DNA from: Undaria pinnatifida
Lineage: Eukaryota > Sar > Phaeophyceae > Laminariales > Alariaceae
Length of the DNA: 64,000 nucleotides
Direction: 5' to 3'
Assembly: GCA_012845835.1 (NCBI GenBank)
Contig: JABAKD010000008.1
Location: 12,467,001 to 12,531,000, forward strand
The notes beneath the pieces are model-generated. The model did no database searches. It saw nothing but the letters and a program-made list of their open reading frames with translations, and was not told where the DNA came from. Shown piece after piece: positions 1 through 12,500 of this stretch; position 1 is the stretch's first letter; each line of letters starts with the position of its first letter. The position numbers and the translations under genes are program-made.

Positions 1-222
1 ACCCTATGCGCAAAAAAAAATGAAGGTGTTATAAGGCTTAGTTTGCGAGTGTTATAACGCTTATTTTTAGTTTGGGTAAGCTATTGGTTAACCTTCTGCA
101 AGTGGTCAAACAGACTTATACCCCACTAACTCCTTAACAAAGGCAATAAACGGGGGGGGGAAGGGACGACACCTGTGACCACGGATTGTATGTCCAGAAG
201 ATGGAAAGTAGAAGTATGCCCC
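1..222 (+). mobile_element. SINE-1 3' part interrupted by a short TIR element
   Basis: SINE-1 body runs from 1 (ACCCTATGCGC) to about 26 and resumes at about 142 (AAGGCAATAAACGGGG). The intervening 115 bp begin TGTTATAAGG and end CCTTAACAA (short inverted ends), with AAGG on both sides. Confidence 0.65.
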
Positions 223-2240
223 CCCCAAAAAAACTCACTAGACGAGATGATCAATCAGCAATCAGCAAGGAGCACGTCAAGCACGAAGCAACACAAACTT
301 ATTTCGTCAGTTACGTACCAACACGACCGCTTGCACTTGACCTGCAAACGACCACAGCAACGGAGTCAGGGACCACAGCAACAACAAAGCAAACCGCCTA
401 TATTTCTCCAAAGAGTCTTCCCGGGGAAAAAAAACACCAAACGATGCGATACCGGGACGAATGCATGCCACTCACTGACTTCTTCCGTGGATACTGTCTA
501 CTTACGACGACATTCGCGTGGCGCAGCTTAACAACAGGAGGAACGATTATTTTTTCCCTGGTTTTTGTGTCGAAAATATGTTCCCTGTTTTTTGGTACAC
601 CCTCCCCGCATGACATAAAATATGTCACAGACAAAAAGCATGTTGTGTGTAATAGAGCATCGCTGTGTGTGGTCTTACTCGTACGTACCTATATTACTTG
701 CACGAGAGTACAAATCATGTCGATTCGCCCGAACTCCCGGGGACGCCGCCACTCGCAATGCTGCTGTGTGGCATTTTCTGGGGCAGTAATCGTAATTACT
801 ACTACCTTCTCCTCCTCGTCTTAGTCATGCGTGCGCTTGCCACGTTTATATCCATGTATGTATGAACGTTTACCTACCGAAATTTCATAAATAAATGCAC
901 TACTATGATACCTACCGCAGTACGAGGTACCATGTTTTTTTTGTTTTCAGTAAATATTATTTGTTTTGGGACAAAATATGACGCCAATTTGGAAATAATG
1001 TCTTGCTAAGTTTTATTTTTTCAACCTCTCCTTACGTCAAGATCCGAAGAGTAACTGGAGAGTACCGCTCAAAATACAAAACTCTGCGCGCTTTTCGCTT
1101 GTCTCGCTCAGCATTCATCCGCGTTCACGTCGACGTGCTGAACGGATTGACCTGCAACAACAACAGTCAGTAGCCAGCGCAAATCTTGCAACCACACAAC
1201 AAAGCGTTCGAAACACTACTACCTTGATAATCACGCCTTCCTTTCGAAATGCATCCACGTTTCGTTGGTGGGGATAAATATACATGGAATTAGTGTGGGA
1301 TATCTATTATGCGGTCCTGAAAGATAGATCGTTGATCGTGGACCAATATATACGGAACGACTCTTTGGAGCGGCGATGCAAAAGACTGACAAAACATTGT
1401 TTCTGGCACTGCGATTTTTAAAAGCGACCACTTCGTTCGCTGTGTTTATTTTCTATTTTTTTTATGGTCTGGCCTGTTTTATTGTGTTCGCGTACCCGGT
1501 ACGCTAGCATTTTACTTGCTTTATACCTCGATTAATTGCATTTGTTTGGTTTACTCTGTCTCACAGTCTGTGACCACATAATAATAAGTTGTATCTCTCT
1601 AGGATGAAGAATCAGCACGGACGCTGGGTGTAATGATGTTGGGTAGGGAACGGCCCCCCTCGAAGACAACGAACGCTCGAACAAAGGTATTTAACCGTGA
1701 AATCCGATATCGAAAAGCAACGACGCAGCAGTCGTACGACAATAGGCCAAACGTTTCTAGGTGTGACCATGAAAAAAAGTGTGGTGGGGACAAAATAAGA
1801 AGCCAATTTGGAAATGATGCCAACTTGGAAGTAAATGTTTTCTCATATGTTTTTTTCGTTCAAGCTCTGCACACGCCAGAATCCAAGAATAGCTCGGGCG
1901 TATACCGTCCAAAATACAAAAATTGGCGCACTTCTCGCTTGTCTCGCTCAGCCCACGTACCCGATCCCGGCCAGGTGCGGAACGGATACGGCAGGGCGAG
2001 GGGCGTTTGAGCCACCCCCCGAAGACGGCGCTCGAACGAAGCTATTTGACCGAGAATTCCAATTCCGAGAGTCGCATACTGAGGCCGAGACGGAAAAAAA
2101 CTCCTGACCGAATCCCCGAAAAAAAGAATAATCATATATATTCATATAGACTATATATACAAATTTTTAAGAAGCTATATAATATAGATAATGCAGGTCA
2201 ATTCGTCTCGCACCGGGCAGCATGATCTATCTATATGCCG

Positions 2241-2884
2241 TGTGATACGATAGAGGTAGCAGTTTTCGTCTGAAATGTTTTCTGAATGACGGGGCTCTCC
2301 CTAATGTAGTGGTACTCCGAGTGGGGGATGCGTGGTTGGTCGGTGTTGGGAAGCGTGCTCCTCATGGGTTCCGGTGCCCTTGTTTGGTCTCTCCTCATGG
2401 CTCGCTGGATACACTCAAAAGCTTATACATTATTTCCTCTACATTAAACTCTCAAAGGCAGACAAAACATGCCTAGGCACGATAGAGCAGGGTAGAGCAG
2501 GTAGAGCAGGTAGAGCAGGTAGTGAGATGTGGGGCGTCCTGCTTGTCCCATCATCGTCACCTACATTATCGCCCATCTATGATGGCCTTGACGTGAATGT
2601 GGCATCTAATATCACGTGGTTTCACCTCAGCCATGACATGGTTTCACGTCGAATCTATAAACTATCCTTCTACGGAGGGCACTCCATTACACTAACCCAA
2701 AAATCGTCGGAATATACGCTCCCTTAATTTTTGCATGATTTGTCGTCGTGTACCTAATTAGGCCATGGGATTTTTCAACCGGTATATAGCATTTTTGTTT
2801 TTCTCCAAATAAGTTTTCCGGAGAGGTCTTAAGCTCTCAAATTGAAGAAACCTCAGAAAAAAAGTGGTACACCTCTATCGTGGG
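2241..2884 (+). mobile_element. MITE-A containing MITE-C
   Basis: Outer termini GATACGATAGAGGTAGCAG and GGTACACCTCTATCGTGG. A MITE-C copy (2305-2691) splits it at CTAA, which appears on both sides of the insert. Confidence 0.75.
2305..2691 (+). mobile_element. MITE-C copy 1
   Basis: A 387-bp element with termini TGTAGTGGTACTCCG and GGCACTCCATTACA, flanked by CTAA (2301-2304 and 2692-2695). Related copies are at 13084-13438 (+) and 19842-20246 (-). All share an open frame encoding GVLLVPSSS, LSPIYDGLDV and FHLNHDMV-like peptides, plus a run of GTAGAGCAG repeats. The reading frame is kept in three copies but is too short to name. Confidence 0.78.
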
Positions 2885-3369
2885 AAGCGTAATGCAGATC
2901 ATAAAGACCAGGGATCTGTGTGCCCTGAAAGACACAGATCATCTACAGATTATCTATAGGGATCTGATCTACTGTAGTACCATAGGAAGGCCTGATACGG
3001 ACACTGGCCACCGCTTGCAGGTCTCTCTACCAAACTGGCTCCGCGATGTTCACTCACTTGTGTGTCCTTAGAGAAGCTCTTCGTACTCATCCTTGTGTCG
3101 CTGGTCAAGGAAGAACTGAGCGTTTCTGCGCGTGTAGAGGCTTTTTCATCATCCCCCTTTTTTCCCTATACGCACACGCCTCCAAAAAGGCATGTGAACC
3201 CCTTCTATCCCATATCCATACATCACATCTTGGATACTAAGCCTTTGATTGGCTTCCGGTTGAATTCCACAACACTAGCCCACCCTGATGAACCGTATAT
3301 CCGTCGGTGTGATATGCTGTGTACGATCTGTGCGGTACAGATCCAACAACCCAGGAAATGTGTAACATA

Positions 3370-3640
3370 AGACGCGTGCTGCGGTAGAGGTAGCAATTTT
3401 CGGCTAAAATCCCTCCCCATACTACCTTCAAGTGAATTTTCCCCCAGTTGTAAAGGCGTTAACCAGAAATCGTCGGAAGTAGGCCATTTTTCTTCGCAGC
3501 ATGCCTTTTCGGGGGGGGCATTGTTCATCGGATTGCGCTTTTAGTTTTTCTCAAAAATCAGTTTTTGGGTTGTGTGTAGAGCTCCTCATGCGAGCACAGC
3601 CTCAGAAGGCAAAAGCTGTACCTCCACCAGATAGTCCATC
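3370..3640 (+). mobile_element. MITE-A, degenerate, with partial MITE-B
   Basis: The left terminus GACGCGTGCTGCGGTAGAGG is clear and the right end is eroded. A truncated, reversed MITE-B (3412-3462) occupies the interior site just before CCAGAAATCGTCGGAAG. Confidence 0.65.
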
Positions 3641-5163
3641 CAGATCATCCGTCTCTCACCCGGCAACATGGTCGATCTGTATGCCCGCAGATCATGTAGG
3701 CCAGGGGTCTGTCTGACCTGAAAGACACAGATCACCTATAGATAATCTGTGGGGATCTGTCGCACGTATGCAACTTTTTACCTTGGCAACGAGCCCAAAG
3801 ACAGGCCCGAGTTGAACCCTGTTAGTCTAGTAGAAAATGTCAATGCACTTGCCTACATGCGATCAGCCATCCGACCATATAGCAAAAACATCAAGTCAAG
3901 GCCAATCTGAATGCGTGCTATTTTGGTAGAGACCTTAAGCAAGAACAGTTTGAATCATGGCCCAGTTTACTCTGAGCTCGCGCACAAAGCCAATTCGAAT
4001 CCTCTTCGCCTAGTAGAGCCCATGCGTACCTCACCCCCCCCCTCCCCTCCCCCCCCCCTCCTCGGTAACGCCTCTTATGCAACAGGTGGAACAGGCGTTA
4101 CTGAATGCGGAGATTAGACTCGGAGCTGTACGAGGCGTCGTCAATTCGATCGCGGACGACTTTCCTCATCTAAGAGATGTTCTTGGGCGACTGTCTAGGT
4201 TGTCGGAGGACGCCACGGACTAAATTATGGAGGGCGTTTTTAGTTTTAAATAGCGTTGGGTCCGGATCGAGTTTGCATATTTTCCCGTCGTTACAGAGCC
4301 CCACCTCGTTCGGGCAGTCGTATTTCCTAAAGTTGTTGTGCGCGTGCGTGTATTCGATTTGTTTTGCTGTTTCCTTCGCGACGGGTATCTCACTTCATTT
4401 TTTAAGATTTTCGTGACATTTTTTATCACCGTTGATTTGAGTTTATGTCGTATCCGTCAGAAACACGCTTTACGCTCAAAGAGGTTGGGCCTCTAGGTAG
4501 AGCAGCATCTCGACGTGTTTTTTACTCGCAACGCAAGCAAGCCACGCAGACGGGCAACGCACGCGCACGTGTTTTTTTTTCACGTCGATTATTTTTTCAA
4601 CTCGGAAAAAGAAGAAAAAAAAATCGGAAGAAGTAAAAAAGCACGGGATGGCAATGATGGCATACATGACAATACGATAGAGGCACGTAATACTTTCGGG
4701 CTAATGCATTGCTGACTACGGGGGGCGGCGCCTTAGGGGTCATCCCACGCCGCACGGGGTGGGGCGCAGCAGATTCTACGATATTCTAAGCTCTCCTAAC
4801 ATGAGGAAGAGGTCAATATCTCTCCCGACCGAAACATGCCTTCCGAAATCATTCATTTGGTCGCTCAACCCGACGCACACACTTCTATGCGATATCGTAG
4901 TCCCAAAACATATACCGCTATACATAAAATATATGTGTGTGATACTCGTCAACGTATCGGGCGAACCGGTAGCTACTCACCTGGGGAGCCCTCAACCGGC
5001 CAGAAGAGGCCAGAAGCGTTGGGCCAACCCTGCCGTGGGATGACTCAGTACAAAAATAACAAGATTGAGGCAAATAAGGGCCAACACAAGGACATATCAG
5101 GTACCATAGGTACCACAAGTATATTGTAGTATAAGCGTCCCCAGCACCAATTGGGTGTACCCC

Positions 5164-5480
5164 TTTTTTTCTTCACACTTCTACTGCTTTCCAGCTTCTG
5201 GACAAAAGCCGTGGTCACAGGTGTCGTCCCTTCTCCCCCCCCGGTCCTTGCCTTCCATTTTTTTTATCGCGCATAGGGTTCAGCAAATCCCGCTGTTCCT
5301 CGATTTTTCATCGAGTGTTGCGAACTAACTCACGCTCTCGCGCTTTCCGCAAGTCAATTTGTGTACAAAAAAAAGTCCCCACGAATTTTGTACGAGTACG
5401 AACGCACTCGGGGGGACTCGATCTCACGAAACTGACCCATGCCAGGCTCGAGGATACGCCACAGACCGGGGCGATCGAAC
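5164..5480 (-). mobile_element. SINE-1 copy, reversed
   Basis: The left end is T-rich; the head ends at GACCGGGGCGATCG with one internal deletion relative to the other copies. Confidence 0.8.
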
Positions 5481-5939
5481 CCTACCCACTACCAAGAAGA
5501 CGTGACTATGAGCCCGTAAGGCAGGGCGGTTACCTTTGTGGGCATTTCTTGCAGTGGGTCAGGGTCACTCGCGCAAGCAACTCCCCTGTTTCCTTTGCGG
5601 TCTAGAGCGCAGCGTAGCTAAGATTCTATTTTCGTGTAGATACCTAAAATGTTAAACAGCATAGATAGCGAAAGAAAGCCTGCGACCGCGAGGAACAGGG
5701 GAGTTACTCGCGCGAGTGACACCGAGCCACTGACAAAAAAAGGTGCCCAACACAACATAACCCCCCTACCGTGGCTTTAGAAAAAAGTGGCCAAAAGGGG
5801 GGGATCCACCCCCCCCTACCGTAGCATTGGTCGATGTATATGAAACGCGCAAATGGAATGTCTAGCTACGCTGCTCTCCAAAAATAACAAAACGCTAAAA
5901 TAATATTTTGTCTGAGGTACAGAGTCACTCGTCCGAGTG

Positions 5940-6490
5940 GAAATAGGGGTATATCATAACGTCATCATAGTAACATCATCATAACATCATCATAACAGCC
6001 TCATCATAACATCATCATTATAACATCATAATAACATCAGCATAATAACATCATCATGACATCATCATAATAGCATCATTATATAACATCATCATAACAT
6101 CATTATATAACATCGTCATAACATCATCATAAATAACATCATCATAACATCGTCATAGCATCATCATAGCATCATCATAACATCATCGTAACATCATCAT
6201 AAAATCATCATGACATCATCATATCATCATAACATCATCATTAATAGCATCATTACATAACATCATCATCACATCATCATAACATCATTATAACATCACA
6301 TCATAACATCATCATAATAATAGCATCATTATGTAACATAATCACAACATCATCATAGCATCATCATAACATCATCATAACATCATCATAATATCATCAT
6401 AATGTCATAATTATATGACATCATCATCGCATCATCATAACATTATCATAACATCATCATAACACCATCATAGCATCATCATAACATCCC
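5940..6490 (+). repeat. 11-bp satellite, ATCATCATAAC type, array 1
   Basis: About 550 bp of degenerate ATCATCATAAC units, with ATTATAT and GCATC variants. Confidence 0.95.
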
Positions 6491-6654
6491 CCCTACTCTA
6501 TCCTTGGTCTTTTGATGGCGTTTTCAGTGCGGGCTGTCTGATTTATTTCCCCTCAAGATTAATTGATTCGACGTTTGCGTCGACGACTGACTGATGGTAT
6601 ATATATACCTGTTTCATGTTAACAGGCGATTCCGCCGTGTAAATAGGGATATAT

Positions 6655-6775
6655 CATAACATCATCATAACATCATCATAACATCATCATAACATCATCA
6701 TAGCATCATCATAACATCATCACAACACCATCATAACACCATCATAACATCATCATAACACCATCATAACATCTC
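6655..6775 (+). repeat. 11-bp satellite, array 2
   Basis: Same unit as at 5940. Both arrays are followed by the same flank (TTGGTCTT, GATGGCGTTTTCAGTG), so array plus flank was duplicated. Confidence 0.93.
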
Positions 6776-6842
6776 CCCTAGTACCGTAGTCTTGGTCTTG
6801 ATGGCGTTTTCAGTGGGGGCGGTCCGATTTATTTCCCCTCAG

Positions 6843-7125
6843 GACGCGTGGTACGATAGAGGTAGCACTTTTCGTCTGAAATGGCTTCTGAATGACTTAA
6901 GACACTCCTTACAGCCCAAAATCGTCGGAAATAGGTCCATTTTTTTTTTTTGCATGATTCTCGTCCTATAATACCTAGGCCATGGGATTTTTTTTCATCC
7001 GGTATCATACAATGGCAGTTTTATTTTTCGCTCCAAATCGGTTTTTGGGAGAGGTCTTAAGCTCCCAAATCGAGGAGTAGTATTATTAGAAAAAAAAGTG
7101 GTGCACCTCTATCGCAGCACGCGTC
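6843..7125 (+). mobile_element. MITE-A, complete copy, TSD TCAG
   Basis: A 283-bp element with inverted termini GACGCGTGGTACGATAGAGG / CCTCTATCGCAGCACGCGTC, flanked by TCAG at 6839-6842 and 7126-7129. The satellite flank into which it inserted is present without the element near 6541-6570, giving an internal empty site. No coding capacity. Confidence 0.88.
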
Positions 7126-7659
7126 TCAGTTAGTTCATTCGACTACTGCGTCCACGACTGATGTTCCATTTTAACAGGGGATACCGCCGTCGACAGCAGT
7201 AGTACATCCGAAAACAAAAAATGTTGGCGCAAGCGCACACGCCTCTTAGCACTTGAAACCCTCCAAAGCAGAGAGAGACAGCCATAAATCATTTCGGCTC
7301 ACGCGCATGTTTCTTCTTAGTACGTACAACCCTCAAAGTGGAGATAACTAAAACACTCAGTTGTCTCTTCTCACACACCTACAGCGCCACGCGTCCTTTC
7401 GACGGGGAACACTAGCATACTAGCACACGAGCGCGCTAGCACCGACCAACGAACAGGCCCCTAGTCAACGGCCCCCACCAAATCTGACCTGTGTAAGCGC
7501 CTCCAACACATACATGGTACAAAAAGGCCGCAACTTCAGCACACTCAGACATAGAATACGCACGGACACACACCACGCAGCCATGGCAACCGCCAGCTCA
7601 AGGTGCATCACATAGTTCGTCTCTACTTTTTCATAGAAGAGACACCAGATACAAAACAT

Positions 7660-7800
7660 TAATCTACGGAAAGTAAGCGGATACCAGGTACAAAACTGTA
7701 ACGACCTGGGGGCAAGCGGATACCAGATACAAAACTGAAACTACCCGGGGGCAAGTAGATACCAGATACAAAATTGAAACTAGTCGGAGGCAAGTGGGGG
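7660..7800. repeat. ~48-bp minisatellite, 3 units
   Basis: Units share GGATACCAGATACAAAACTG and a GGGGGCAAG spacer. Confidence 0.8.
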
Positions 7801-8589
7801 CAGGGAGGGAAAACGGCACATAACCCCCCCCCCCTCCTCCCCACCCCTGGGAACCCCCCATCTCGCCGCCTGGGAAACCCTTTCCGATCGCTTTGTCACA
7901 GATAAAATCTGTCCAATAACCAAAAAAGTGAAGCCACGTAGGAAAAACGGGTTTACACAAAAAAGCGGCATTTTTTCTTCCCTCGACGCACAGGCGGAAA
8001 GCTCGGCTGCGATGCCCCCCCCCTCGACCGCAAGCAAGCTAGGAAACAAGAGAGCGACGGGGACGGCAATTTAAGCGTCCTCGACGTCTCCACACACAAC
8101 CGGCGCTTCCCTGCCTATATATCGACGTTTCGATAGCCGTGCTGCTTGAATCGCGTTGTTGGTTGGCATGGCACGGAGAGGCGTGAAGCAAGGGAGGGGA
8201 TCCCCTCTGCCCCCCTCCCTCCCTCCCTCCCACCCGCCAGCCCGCCCGCCCGTCCCCAAGATAAATAGGTGCCGACACTGTCCGGAAATATAACGACCGT
8301 TTGATTATGAAACCAATACCAACATGCTTAAACGGGCCTTAATAGTTACGGACATGCTTCGAAGTAAGTGTAAAGGAATGAAAACGACACCAGGGGCGGA
8401 ATTTCACACATGATCGCAAAACGTCATCCTGCAAAATCGTTCAAGGAAAAAAAAAATTCGGACAAAATTTTGTTCGGAGCGGCGTACATACCCGTATTCT
8501 ACCTGCAAATATTATCAACAAGATGATGGGTACCTGATGGGTACCTTCCGGCACCCCACTCCCGCCGGAACTCGGAATGGTTTCAGCGT

Positions 8590-8660
8590 CGACCGGGATG
8601 CGCGATCAATGGTCAAATTACAAAGGCAAGCAGCAAATGAGTACGCCCCCCTGTACGCCC
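8590..8660 (-). repeat. Reverse copy of four-helix-gene intron-1 sequence
   Basis: The reverse complement matches 29586-29645 and 29917-29965 (GTACTCATTTG, GCTTGCCTT, GACCATTGA, CGCATCCC in order). Confidence 0.65.
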
Positions 8661-9501
8661 CTCGCCCCCCGTAGCCTTCCCCATCAACACCCCCCGTCCC
8701 CCGCCCCCCCCGCCCCCTCTAACTCACACACACAGTCAACCCCAGGCAACGCATTGCCGGCAGAAGATGCTCGTACTCAGGAGATAACGACATCATCTCG
8801 AAGCCCTTCTGGCGACCATACTATCCTCCTTTCCCTGCTCCTGCCCCTCCCTGCTCCTGCTTGATATAGTAATCGAGCTTGGTTGCCGTTTCTACGCGAG
8901 AGCAGTGAACGAATCGACCATGGGGTGCATGCCCTTTTCAAAACAATCGGCGCAAGGTGGTAGCAGTTCCAACATCCCCCCCCCCTCTGCGTGGTCGGTG
9001 AAAACCCCACGTGCTCCGTCCCGGCAAAGTAGGCATGCGAGGGTCTACGGTCATACGACTACGGCCATGTACAAACCGAGTACACCCCCCACCTCTGGCC
9101 ATCAAGGCAAGTAGGGGCCAAGCGGCGTCCTACAATAGCTCTATCCTCGTGCTGTCTTGGGATATAGAGGACGCGCGGGGGCGGATACATTTTGGATTCG
9201 AGCGCCTCCCGCCCATCCTCCTCGGCAAGAAACTACGCACGATAGCGTCAGACAGCCCTCAAACGCGTCAACGCCACACTTACCAAGAAAAAAAAAATCG
9301 AGGTTAACTCTTGACCCTTCAATAGCTTACAATAACTATTCCACACTAAACACAAGAAGATTTTTCCTCCATTTCCCCCCCCAAAAAACTTAAGACACGT
9401 CTCTACCGCCTTTTTACGCCCAAAAAAGTAATTCCTTCACTAATTCCAAGTATATTTTTTGTCCATACAAAAACGTGGGCGCAGTTTTAAAGGGGGGGGA
9501 G

Positions 9502-12500
9502 TTACGAGTTCCTAGCGCCCTTCGCGGCGGCGGTTGAGGCGGAGGCGGACGGGGTTGTCAAAGAGTTAGCCCCCGTGATAGAATCCGGGAGGCGCTTGGA
9601 AACCCACTCGTAAGTCATGAAGGTAATCGCCTGGCCCGGCATGATCCTCATCAGCCGCGGCGTGAGGCCCTTCCACAGCGCCCTTATCCCCTCCTCCTTT
9701 GCTATTAGCGCGATGCCGGATGCGAAACCTCCGTACTTGGGGGCCTGCCCGGGGACGACCACCTGGGGGATACGGAGGCATTTTTGCAGGGGGGGGGAGC
9801 GGGAGAGGGGCGGGTGGGGTCAGTAGGGTAGAGCAGCTGCGTGAAAAAGGTTTGCATCAAGAAAAGACAGGCGGGTGTGGCGGGTGGGGTTAGCAGGGTA
9901 GAGCAGCTACGTAAAAAAGGTTTGCGTCAAGGAAAGACAGGCGAAAGGCAGGGGAGGGGGAAGGGAGGAGGGCCAGTGCAGTAGAGCAGCTACGGTAAAG
10001 CGTTACGCCAAGGAAAGGCCAGGCGAAGCAACCGAGGTACAAAAAGTCCAGCTCAAGCTACTGTAAACATGCAGACAGACAAGACACATATCAAAATAAG
10101 GCATGCAATATACAAAAGCGATTCAATTTCTTGTTGCGTGCGGCAATTAGCGGAGTTCTTGCAGCGCCTTTGCACCCCGATTGTGCAGTATTTGTTCGTA
10201 AACAACACACTACCCGGCAAGCCAGTCAATCAGCCTTTTTTTATTTACGCAGAACGCGTGCTACGATAGAGAGGTAGCATTATTCTGGCTGAACCGTTTT
10301 CTTAAAATAACTGGTGCTTCTTAACCCCGTTACAACTGGAAACCCGTTTTGGGGACAAAAATACTTGGATTTAGTATAGGGAGGGGTTCGGGGGCTCTAA
10401 AGGGGTTAACCCAAAATCGTCGGAATTTCTCTCCTTTTTAATTGCCAATTTTGTTCGTTGTATACTACTACAGTGGGTACCCCGATTCAAGAGCACCCGA
10501 GTTAAGAGCATTCGTGAGTTAAGAGCGGCCAACTCGGCATGTCCCGCCACACCAAAGGCTACATGTCTCCCGCTACAGATGAGAGCGCTTTAAAGGTAAA
10601 AGCGCACGTTTCGGCTTGCCACGGGGCGCTCTTAAATCGGAGTACCCACTACTGTATAGGACACGGGAGAGTTCATCGAGCAGAGCGCTTTTACATTTCC
10701 ACCCCCAGGGTCAGTTTTTTTTCGGGTAAAAGCGCTCTGCTCGATGAACTCTCCCGTGTCCTATACAGTAGTGGGTACTCCGATTTAAGGGCGCCCCGTG
10801 GCAAGCCGAAACGTGCGCTCTTACCTACAAAGCGCTCTCATCTGTAGCGGGAAACATGTAGCCTTTGGTGTGGCGGGACATGCCGAGTTGGCCGCTCTTA
10901 ACTCACGAATGCTCTTAACTCGGGTGCTCTTGAATCGGGGTATCCACTGTAGTAGTATACAACGGACAAAAATGGTAGAAAAAATCAGGTTCCCCCCCCC
11001 CAAATCATTTTTTTTTATTTCGGGAGAGTTTCAGAGCTTTTCGAAGTGAAGAAAAAGCCTCAGACAAGAAAAAAAAAAAAATGGCGCACCGCAACCTGCG
11101 TCACAGCTACCAAACATTTTTTTCAAAGCGGTCAACTTGCAGCCCTACAATTCAGCCGGGTTCCGTGTAAAAAATATATTCCCTAAAGATACTGAGATTC
11201 GACAAAAAATAATTACGGATAATCGCAACAAAACGCAGACAACCGCAACAAATGCAGACAAAAAAAAACGCGTAAAAAACAAAACAAAACAGATTTACGG
11301 GACAGGTTAAGGCACCAATATCTGGCTGACAGACAGATAAAGGTGCTCTAAGAAAAAGACGTGTCGGTTGACTCCTCCATAGGATCGCCTAAGTAAGCAG
11401 AAGCGGATGGGCCATTGAATGAGAAGGACGAAGACGAAAAAAAAATTATATCCGCGAAAAAGCACGGGCGAGACCGGGCGAGAGTGGAAACCTCGCGCCC
11501 GTCGTCACGCACATCTTCAAAGCAGCAGCGGAGGACAAGGCAACGGAACTCATGCTCAATCGAATGCTGCGATAGGGCTGGACAAAATTTCAATTAATCC
11601 ACAATGAATTCATACTTCGAAGTACGAGTTCACGACATTAGTTAATTCCATGTTCGGGGGTGGGGCGATATACATAGAGGGGGGGGGGGGGGGGGGCGTT
11701 CGTTAATTCGCACTACCGTATTATATAGGGGTCCCCCAGTAAGTGGCGGCGGTGTGGTATAGAAAGCAATATGACCGCCTTGTTGGGGGAAGCCGCCTTA
11801 TTCATTCCGGGTTATGAGTGCAATTCTCCAGTTACTCTGGCGGCAAGCGATTTTGACCGCCTTGTATCGGGACACCGCCTTATACTGGGATACCGCACAT
11901 TGGGGGACCCCTACTCTGTAATCCAAGCCATTAATTCATTTTCATTTTCGAGGAAGATGATACAATAGTGTGCAGGGGGGGGAGGGGGAATGTGAAATTC
12001 AAACGATTCATCCTGTTTCAAAGACAAAAAAACATATATCATCCTATCTATATTCTTCGCGCTTTTTCTTTCTCCTCAGTCCGTTAGACGTAACTCCAAT
12101 CCAGGGTCACTTGAGCAGGCTCTCCCATCCCCCCCTCCCCTCCCCACTACGGTACGTGCCTGGCTTCTTTTTTATCGCGAGGAGACTTTAGCCCTTTTCT
12201 TCCCTTAGTCGAGTCCCATCGAAAGACACTACTATAAATAATGATTTTTGATGCTAAGAGGGAGACAATTAAATATATACACACACACCGTTTCTTTTCC
12301 CGAAAAAAAAGAACGTACAACCCGAAACAAAAACCCGATTAAGACACCAGGATGATACCGTATCGTATCGTATCGTATCGTATAGCGAATAATCGTAGCA
12401 ACACGAAAACAAAAAAACAAAAAACAAAACGATACATACCGTCAGGGTATTCTGTACGACTCTACCGATGTTTTTGGTTCAGGCTCCTCAGATTTCGAGG

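Larger units (their letters stand above)
10254..11100 (+). mobile_element. MITE-A carrying MITE-B and the long hairpin
   Basis: Left end ACGCGTGCTACGATAGAG and right end GCGCACCGCAACCTGCGTC. Inside are MITE-B (10321-10409, bracketed by TTAA) and the hairpin (10448-10973). Remaining MITE-A sequence (CCCAAAATCGTCGGAATT, then TTTCAGAGCTTTTCGAAG) flanks both. Confidence 0.75.

Noticed and set aside
5940-6775. CRISPR-like regular repeats
   Set aside because: No unique spacers; a simple degenerate 11-bp satellite in a eukaryotic context.
8920-8957. MGCMPFSKQ start with good context and a possible donor (AAG|GTGG)
   Set aside because: Residue 6 is not Ser/Thr, no downstream exon, and it would run antisense into the carrier gene.
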